A stretch of 64,000 bases of DNA from Brachionus manjavacas (lineage: Eukaryota; Rotifera; Eurotatoria; Ploima; Brachionidae). The notes below the pieces were generated by a model. The model worked only from the letters and a program-made list of their open reading frames with translations, ran no database searches and had not been told where the DNA came from. The translations under genes and the position numbers were made by a program. Below are positions 56,219-64,000 of this stretch, in pieces; within the stretch, counting starts at the first letter, position 1; every line of letters begins with the position of its first letter. The stretch is taken from positions 1,922,001 to 1,986,000 of the forward strand of contig JAHQIY010000014.1 of NCBI GenBank assembly GCA_019054805.1. The letters are read 5' to 3'.

Positions 56219-59200
56219 ATGAGTGAGACTGGATCTGCGGAGGAAAAAGTTCAGAGCGAACGAATTCGCAATGGCCTGCGCAAAATGATCAAGTCTTTCG
56301 ATAACTACATCAAGGATGCGAGTTTTTCCGAGCAGCTGGAAGACAATCTAAAGCACATGGAAGAGACGGATGGAAATTTTCACCGCCACGACTTGGTCGA
56401 GTATTTGCGCGATAAAATCGAGACCAACTTGGGCAATTCAATTGACCGCAGTATAAATGAAGCCTTTGCTAATTTTAAATTTGATGGCGACATTGATCTC
56501 CAGAACCAAGTAGCTCAAAATATTTGCCAGGAGATTGTCAAGACCAAACAAGTTGCCGAGTTCAAAAATTCGTTCAGAAACCATGTGATGAAAGCTAATG
56601 AATATTTGGGAAAAAATTTTCATGCAAATTTTATAGAAAATAATTCGGAAGAGATAACTCTGATCGAAAATGAGAACAAAAGTGTCACGTTCACCAATGA
56701 CTTTGATTTTAGTTCGCCTGATAATTCAATGAATCATAACAGTTTTGTTTTTTTCACCAGCGAGCAATTTCCGGCGATTGCCAAAAATTTGGACCCGAAC
56801 AAATCGGACCAGTTGAGGCTAAGGGCCATCCAGCAATTGCTCTCTATTCCGGCATGTGATCCCCAAGCGGCAGACCATTGGGTCGACATCAGAAAATATT
56901 TAAATTACGCTTTCAGAGATCCTAATGAAAAAATATCTGTAATAAAATAAAGTAAAATTATTTCTTTAAAATTTTTATTAATTATTTTTTAGGAAATGTG
57001 TTTAAAGCTTCATTCGCGTACACTAGCTTCCTCCCATTATAAAGTTTCGATTGAAATTTATAATAACTTGGTCGATCATCTGAGCCAATATTTTCAAGGA
57101 AGAGAACTTGAAAATCGAGCGTTCAAGTCTAACATAAACATGCTAAGCACCGACAATTCTTTTTTGCTAAGACTGGTATTTTTTTCTTTATATCATCATT
57201 TATTTAGTTTGAGGAAATACCTCAGACCACTTAAGATGGACCTTAGCCCTAAGTTTTATTACATCAGACTTGTTTATAAGTCACAGTTTTAAGTCTAAGT
57301 CACAAAAATTTAAGCCAAAGTCAAAGATTTAATAAATCCTTATTTGTTACCAATAAAGTAGTTGCTTCCAAATTCCTGGCCGTTAATCTTGACCTATGTG
57401 CTATGTAAATGTAACCAGATTTAGAAAATAATTCTTTCAACTGGTCCAGATGAAGCAGGTATTGATAAAAATTTTTGTGCAAGTCATAAAATTGACTTTA
57501 AAAAAAATTTAAGTCATTGACTTGACTTAAGAATTGTGACTTAAAAACAAGTCTGTATTACATAATTACCAAATTTTTGACGCATTTCATAGTGAAGAAA
57601 AAATCTGCAAAGTAAATTTGATGATCAAATCGAGTTGATTTTTGAATGATTTTAAAGTATTTGGGTTTAAATTTTTAAATTAAAGCTAAATTCAGATATT
57701 TTAAATTATATTATTTCTACTTTTAATAAAATAATTTGGTTTAAAATTTAGGATGGTTAGAAATTTTAGGCTGAAATTCGAGACAAAAAATATGAGATAT
57801 TCAAGGGCGATTTATTACTTTTTCAGCAAAATTACTGAATAAAATTTTAATTTATTTCTTATCATAAGATTCATTATTGATTCTAATTTTTTTTATAAAT
57901 TTAAAAATAATTTTTTTTTAAATTTCATAATTATCAGTTTTGAAATGATTTTAGACTTATTAAAACGCCAAAAACATTCTCTGAAAACTCTGGAGAAAAC
58001 TAAAACTAATTGTAAATTTAAAAAAAACAACCTTTATTAATTACGAAATTTCATATAAAATATTCAAATATTAAAATTTTTTTAAACAAATTATATTTTA
58101 TGTTTAAATTCCCCTTGAAATCAAAATTTGAATTTGAATTTTTTTAATGTTCAAATATAAATTTATTTGGATTGGTATATACATAAAAGTCGTGACTTTT
58201 TTATTTTTCCAACAAGTAAAATTGTTAGTTTTGACTTGACTTGTGACTTTTAAGCAACTATGATTTTAATGTCCTATATTTCGATTTCAACATCAAAAGA
58301 GGTTATAAAAGAGAAGCAGATACATTTGAATAAATAAGATATAATTTTTAATTGCTTTGAAAAAGTGGCATCTTTTGTAAAATTTTTACCAATACTGTTT
58401 TTTAGGCATTTGACATTGAAACAATAACTTTTTAATTTGAAAAAAAAAAAATTTAGAGAAGAAAGAACTGAAATGTTCTTTCTTCTCTAAATTTTTTTTT
58501 TGAACTTAAGTTAGAAAAATTGTTGACTTTTAAATGAAAAAAACTACGCAATTTTCCCCAAAATTCTTTTTTATTTTACCGTAAAATTAAGTAAAAATGG
58601 TACTATATTTTAATTTTTTTATTATAACAATTTCCTTATCGATTACAATATTTATTGCCAAAATAGGAAAAAGATTTGACTAGTATAGTAACTAATTAAT
58701 TGAGACTAAAACTCAAGCCTTTTTTAAATAATTTCCGGTAATTCCTTTTTCCATTACTTATTTTTTCCATCTCATACCATTTTAAAAGGATATAAGTCCA
58801 GTAGTTAGAACCAGATTTTGAATAATTTAAATTTAAGTTTTCATTATCACAAGCTCCGAGCTAGTCAATTTAATTTTATCAAGATGAAGATGAAAAATAA
58901 TATTGAGAAAGGTTAGGGTAATATTTTAAATATTTATTTTTTTACCATTTTTAACTTAATTTTACGGTAGAAAAAAAAAATTCTTACGTAAAATTAAACA
59001 AGTTTTTCATATTTATTATGAGGTTTTGAGACAATAAAAAATTTGCTGGAATTTAACAAAATTGAACAAAAATCCACTTTTTAAACCTTTAATAATTTTC
59101 AGAAATTTTGGTAAATTAATCTAATGATATGACACAAAATATTTCAAAATTAATCGATGCTCTTATCATTTTCTTTATTCAAAAAAGATTTATGCTTTGA

Positions 59201-62200
59201 ATTAATTTTAAAATTAAGTTTCGATTGATAAATGATTACGCAAAAGATGTTTGTCTTAAATGGACACGATACCCGGACTCTTTTATTGTTTCTTTGATAG
59301 ATGAGACTTTGAAATTTTTCAGTCTGTCTTCGGATCAAAAATTTGGATCGCTAATGACTCCTGTGCATTATTTGTCATTGCTAGATATTCAGGCAAATTG
59401 GTTTTCAAAATGGATGGTAAAAAATATACCTAATTTCAATTATTTTTTTTTATTTTTATTTTTTTTAAATCAAGCATGGTCATGAAAGTCGTAAGGTCCT
59501 AATAGATAATTTGAAAAAATATGAACACTTTGTAAGATTAGATTTTTAGCTTTTTTTTAATTTAAAATAAATTTTTTAATAAGATTCACTCGGCCATTCA
59601 GTCCATCATGCTCTATTCTAACACAGGTCCAAAAAACTCCGATGGGACCAACTCAAATAAAACAAACAATGAAAGAAAAAAATCCATAAGTAAGAATTAA
59701 AATGCTTTTAACGGAAGCTAAAGGTTTATCTTAATTTAAATAAAGGTTCAGTTGCATCTAGTGTGGTGAGCAAACGAAGCATTTACAAAAAATCTGAAAT
59801 AGAATACGCTCATTTTGTTCATTCTTTAAATTTAATAAGAAAAATTTTATGTTTTAAAAATGGAAGAAAATTGTTCCCAATTAAAATGTCTAACAAAGAA
59901 AGTAAATTATTTATTTTAAAATCTTTAAAAGTATTTTAATATTCTAATTTAAAGTTGGCATCAAAGATTTAATAAAAATGATAATTCAAATTATATTTGA
60001 CACGGCATCAAGTCGAACTTTGAGTGGTAAATTGAAATTTAAAAAATTTTAAATAAAACTTTTTTTTTCAATTTTTAATCAAGAATTCTCACCATCTAAA
60101 TATGCCTATGATTTACTCCTTGATTTGTGTATTTCAGAGGATACATGTAATGCATGTTTGTGCAATGAAGAAGTCATTGATTTCTTATTAAAGCCGCTTA
60201 AGACTTTGATGCAGTCGACTAAGACTGATCAATCATTAGCTGAGACTTTTGATGAAAGCTGTATGCTTTTGATTGCCAATGTCCTATCCAAACTGGCTTC
60301 CACTGAAAGTGGATATCGTCAATTGCTGTTCAATAATACCAAGCAAGATATTCTTAAGAATTTAAACAAGTAATTACAAAATCTTAAACGCTACATATCT
60401 TTTTATTGACTTGTATTTGATTAATGATTTTTTATTTTTATTTTTTTTTATTTAACACCAGAAAGTTCGGTAGAATAGCGATGTGAAAAATTCTTCTTTT
60501 TAGACGAAAATAAGATAAAATTGAAGTCTACCTGAGTTGTATAGAAGAGCTACTATATAAGTTCTCTAGCAGTAGCTAATTCTTAAACTAAAAAATTTAT
60601 TTTTCTTAGTTTATCATACTTTTTTCATCATTACTTAAAATTCACCTGGATAAATTTAGTAATGTCTACCTAAAAAAAAAATTTTAATTTATAAAAAGAA
60701 TTCATCAGTATAAAAAATTTTTTTTTAGTTCGAAAAAAAAATTTAATAATCTTAAAATTAATTCTCAACTCCACAATACTCGGCGATGTCGTATTACTTA
60801 TGCCTAAATATTTTTTTATACACAAAGAGTTTTTTTGGATCAAGAAAATTGCTTGTTTATAAAAGATTATTTTTCATGTAATTCATGTATAGCATTTTTA
60901 TAAAGTAATTTTTTTTAATGATAAAAAAGTAATTTTAGTTACTAAAATATAAAACAAAATTACTGTTTGCTTATTAAATAATGCCTGTAGAAAAACATTC
61001 TTAAATTTTACAATAAGAATTTTTAAAAACTTGATTGTTTTATTTTTAATATTTGTTTAATTAAATTAAAGTGTTCATTTTAATTTTTTAAAAGAAATTC
61101 AGCTGCTCATGTCATATCAAATTTTGTAAAAAAGGCTCTAAAAAATCAGCTCAATCATTCTTTAACAAATGCTGAAATTAGTGAATATTTGTATATAGCG
61201 CGATTACTCTACTCTAAATGCCAAGGTGAATTTTTGATAAAAGATTATGGACTCAATAAATTAATCAGCGATACATGGAGATCAGTAAGCATAATTTGTT
61301 TATTATTTAAAAAAATTAAATGATCAATTAAGCTTGTTGTGGAAAAGCCAGTCAATGATACACCTAGACCATTGGAAGAAAAACAAAATAATAGCTTATT
61401 ATCATGGCCCGATTCATTACTGGACAATTTACTAAACATGGCATCAACACCTAAAGGTGTTTTTTACCTAAATGAAACTGAACTGTTGGGGCAAGTTACC
61501 AACTACTTGTATAAACGCTACAGGTCCAAAATTCAAGTGGGTAAATATGAAAAGTTCGGCTACGGGTTTTTGATCTCACAGCTGGCCAATACTCCTAGTG
61601 GATGCTATTTTCTCAATGAAGCACAGATTATTCAGTCCATAATTGATGATATTTGGATAGAACTTGAGTCTGGTACTGATGATTTTATGAGCGCATTCCC
61701 AAGAGCTTATTCGGTCGAACCAATTGACCGGGAAGTGTACAAACCAATGCTTTGCTTAGTTAACATTTTATCCTCATTTTCAGCGGTGTACGAGTTTCTA
61801 GCAGATGTTTACTCTACACCCAGGTCCTTTTACGGATGCAAAGACTTTCCCAAAGGTCTAATAAGTTTACTTGAGAGGGTCACTTTTTTGGATAAAAAAT
61901 CAAAAATTTCAAGCTTATGCAACTTTGAACAATCTCATATCTTTGGTTTAAAGCTGATTAGTATTTTACAATGTGATCTGGATATTCTTCTTTTAATTGA
62001 AGTTCAATATGATTTGAATAGAATCTTGTTAAATCTCCAAAAGTCTAATCGATCTAAAAATTTTAATTGCCAGTCTGAAGAAGGTGAGGTGAACACGAAC
62101 AGAGATGAAAGCGATGAACAGTGGGAAAATTTAGAGGAAAATGCAGAAAACTGCGAAATCATTCTCGATGCTTTATCTGTTGAAAGAAATTTTGTTCTTG

Positions 62201-62967
62201 TTAACTCAAATGTGATCGGTGGTCCAAGTGAAAGACTTTTACCAGATAAAAATTTTACAGATTCAGTAAGAAGTTTTTTTTTTATATTTTTTTTTTAATA
62301 AAATTATTTTTATTTAAGAAAATTTTTGAATATAATTTCCCACTATTTGACAAACTGCCAGTTCCGAATTTTTACATTAAAAAGCCATCATTTCAAAATA
62401 GAACCGGTATTTTTAAGATTTGATTTAATTAATGTTGTAAATTGAAAAGCGTTTTTAGAACCGGAATTTGAAAATTTCATAAACAACTTTAGCTTTAATG
62501 AAATTACTAAGAGCGAAGAATCTCAATTGAGATGGAAGTCAGATTTTCAAAATTTGTACCTAAAATGCCTGAAAGAGTCAAAAACAAATACGGAAATTAT
62601 GTCGATTGCTCTTGGCCAATTTGTAAAAATTCTGCTCAAATTAGATGCCAACAATCTCATTAGTAGGATAGAGCCAAAAACTGATATTGAGAGCATAAAA
62701 TCAAAATCTGTCAACAAACAGCCTAATTTATCACAACTAAATTTTCTTGGAATTGAAAAAACAATTCAGTAAATAATTGATGGTTTTTTTTACAAAAAAA
62801 ATTAATATTTAATTTTAGATATGCGGAAATGATAAAAAGACAAGGAAAACTATCAAGAGAAGAATCATTCAACAATTTGATTGAACTAATAAAATTTACT
62901 AAAACTTTATTAAAAAAAAGCAATTCAAAGGCCAAAAAATCTCAGTCCAGAAGCGAGTCGTACTTAG
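56219..62967 (+). CDS. TBC1D32: TBC1D32/BROMI homologue, 3'-incomplete at window end
   Basis: Thirteen exons: 56219-56938, 56993-57175, 59219-59416, 59475-59531, 59584-59689, 59746-59901, 59955-60026, 60084-60369, 61095-61284, 61333-62265, 62319-62406, 62459-62768 and 62819-62967. They give about 1,149 aa in one frame, ending in phase 1 at a GTAAGA donor, so the end of the protein lies beyond the window. Human TBC1D32 is about 1,257 aa. Matching stretches are FHRHDLVEYLRDKIE, CDPQAADHW, FRLINDYAKDV-x-x-K-W, W-F-S-K-W-M, SWPDSLLDNLLNMASTPKGV, YEKFGYGFLISQLA and FEQSHIFGLKLISILQCDLD. I chose the ATG at 56219 (MSETGSAEE) over 56201 by family fit. BROMI acts with CCRK/CDK20 in cilium assembly and Hedgehog signalling. 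It is transcribed away from HYDIN. Confidence 0.93.
57265..57555. mobile_element. hAT-like MITE, 291 bp, with 8-bp target duplication
   Basis: Ends are CAGACTTGTTTATAAGTC and its near complement (57265-57296 and 57524-57555). The exact direct repeat TATTACAT flanks both sides (57257-57264 and 57556-57563). CAG-type ends with 8-bp duplications are typical of hAT elements. There is no transposase frame. The interior carries further aagtc/gactt words. Confidence 0.88.
58442..58501. repeat. Perfect 27-bp hairpin with 6-nt loop
   Basis: Arms 58442-58468 and 58475-58501 are exact reverse complements (core TTTAGAGAAGAAAGAAC), loop TGAAAT. It may be a young foldback insertion or a small-RNA precursor in the intron; the loop is short for a canonical pre-miRNA. 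Confidence 0.85.
58573..58972. mobile_element. AT-rich element with 30-bp terminal inverted repeats
   Basis: Ends 58573-58602 and 58943-58972 are reverse complements with about two differences (core ACCGTAAAATTAAGT). It spans 400 bp with no coding capacity. The target duplication is unclear in this AT-rich context. Confidence 0.65.
60370..61094. other. TBC1D32 intron 8 (725 nt)
   Basis: Donor GTAATT, acceptor TTTAAAAG. AT-rich; no gene seen. Confidence 0.65.
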
Positions 62968-64000
62968 GTAAGATTTCATAGATTTTTTTGTCTATTTTCA
63001 AACAGATGACTAAAAACTATGGATTTAAAATTAAAAAAGAGATCAATCTTTTTAATAAATTTAAAAAAAATTGCCTGGGAGATAGAAGTTATACTTTGCG
63101 TTAGCCTCTAATCTATTGACTATTGAAGTTTTTATCAATAGTTAGATTAGATGCTTTTTGAGGCAGTTAAAAAAGGTCTCATATTTACATTTCATTTGTC
63201 CATTTAAAATTTATAAAATTAAATAAATAAAAGTTTAGAAAATTAAGTAAAAAAATAAAATGCTAGAAATTGTCTGTTATTGTATGATTACAAACTATGT
63301 TCCAAGAATTATTATTTTAAAAAATTTTCGAAAAAATAATCGATTAAAAATAAATTAATTCTCTATTAAAAATTAATTTAAATCTGAATATAAATCGAAA
63401 TTTTAGAGGATTATTAGAAAAATTTACTACAGACTATTATCATAAAATAAGCACATCAAACTTTGTTTTTTTATATAGTTTAACTTAAAGTCAAAATAAA
63501 GAGCCAAGAGAAATTTCATTCATGTGTCAAAAATTTTGATTTAAAGAAAATTTAATTTAATTTTATAAATATTAATTAATGATTTTAATAATTAAAAAAT
63601 TAATTTTGTGAAAAAATTTGCAACAAAGAATGTAATTAAAAGGACAATTAAAGCATTGAATAACTTTTTTTGTTGAATCAAAGCCCTGGTTTAGGGCTTC
63701 GGTTAATAAGACGATAAGGGAAGTCCTAGATTTGAATTGAGGTTTTCAAAAAGAACCAAAAAGAACCATAAAGGTTCTTTTAAAAAAAGGACAAAGAACC
63801 CAAAAAGAACCCAAAAAGAACCATAAAGTTTCTTTGATAAAATAGGAAAAAGAACCGAAGATCTTAAGTAAAGAAATTATAAAAAAACAGAAAGAACCTC
63901 ATAAGAACCAAAAAGAACAAGAAAAAATCTGAAAGAATCAAAAATATTCATTTATAAAATTTTAAAAGAACCTTACTTTTTTATTCGAATTGATTTATAC
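62968..64000. other. TBC1D32 intron 13, running to the window edge
   Basis: No coding exon is seen. It holds an imperfect hairpin (63104-63164), a short palindrome AAGCCCTGGTTTAGGGCTT near 63680, and a degenerate run of AAAAAGAACC-type units (about 63750-63930). Confidence 0.55.
63750..63930 (+). repeat. Degenerate AAAAAGAACC-type tandem repeat
   Basis: Irregular reiteration of aaaaagaacc and aaaaagaaccataaagg words over about 180 bp. Confidence 0.65.

Larger units (their letters stand above)
57176..59218. other. TBC1D32 intron 2 (2.0 kb), rich in inverted repeats
   Basis: It contains a hAT-like MITE (57265-57555), a 27-bp perfect hairpin (58442-58501) and a 400-bp inverted-repeat element (58573-58972). 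No nested coding exon is needed: the proteins on both sides join as in the human protein. Confidence 0.8.

Noticed and set aside
1..64000. CRISPR arrays, bacterial operons, phage or ribosomal RNA genes
   Set aside because: No regularly spaced repeats, no Shine-Dalgarno-led gene runs and no rRNA signatures; everything fits a eukaryotic nuclear genome.

Overview
The window is nuclear DNA of a small, very AT-rich animal genome. Coding exons are interrupted by GT-AG introns that are mostly 45-60 nt long, with a few of 0.5-3.4 kb that carry repeats. The presence of full-length HYDIN, a TBC1D32/BROMI homologue, PAXBP1, an ankyrin/SOCS-box protein and calreticulin shows a metazoan with motile cilia. 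Base composition, tiny introns and the gene set fit a monogonont rotifer (Brachionus-like) or another compact lophotrochozoan. That placement is inference; no marker gene proves it.

Layout, left to right. 299-1137 (-): small coiled-coil protein in three exons. 1643-2710 (-): secreted VMO-I plus ricin-type lectin protein. 3000-3790 (+): decayed non-LTR reverse transcriptase. 6247-7144 (-): ankyrin/SOCS-box (ASB-type) protein. 7394-13729 (-): complete PAXBP1/GCFC homologue, 7 exons, with one 3.4-kb intron. 14156-15391 and 20101-21336 (-): two intronless calreticulin genes with identical proteins, inside a 1.62-kb direct duplication. 23076-23831 (+) and 24564-25277 (-): two convergent genes for small secreted cysteine-rich proteins that share an exact C-x11-W-x-C ... 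C-x-C-x5-C repeat, a family I do not recognise. 25.3-32 kb: gene-poor, with repeats and a LINE tail (32065-32583, -). 32877-55859 (-): complete HYDIN, 18 exons, about 5,182 codons. 56219-62967+ (+): TBC1D32/BROMI, 13 exons, running off the right edge.

HYDIN (axonemal central apparatus) and BROMI (ciliogenesis, Hedgehog signalling) are head to head, 359 bp apart. The shared promoter holds two RFX X-box-like palindromes, so this is best read as a bidirectional ciliary promoter. Introns and intergenic DNA hold several short inverted-repeat elements, two of them with perfect 8-bp target-site duplications. Gene models here were joined by hand using reading-frame phase: every HYDIN, PAXBP1 and BROMI junction keeps frame with a GT donor and AG acceptor.
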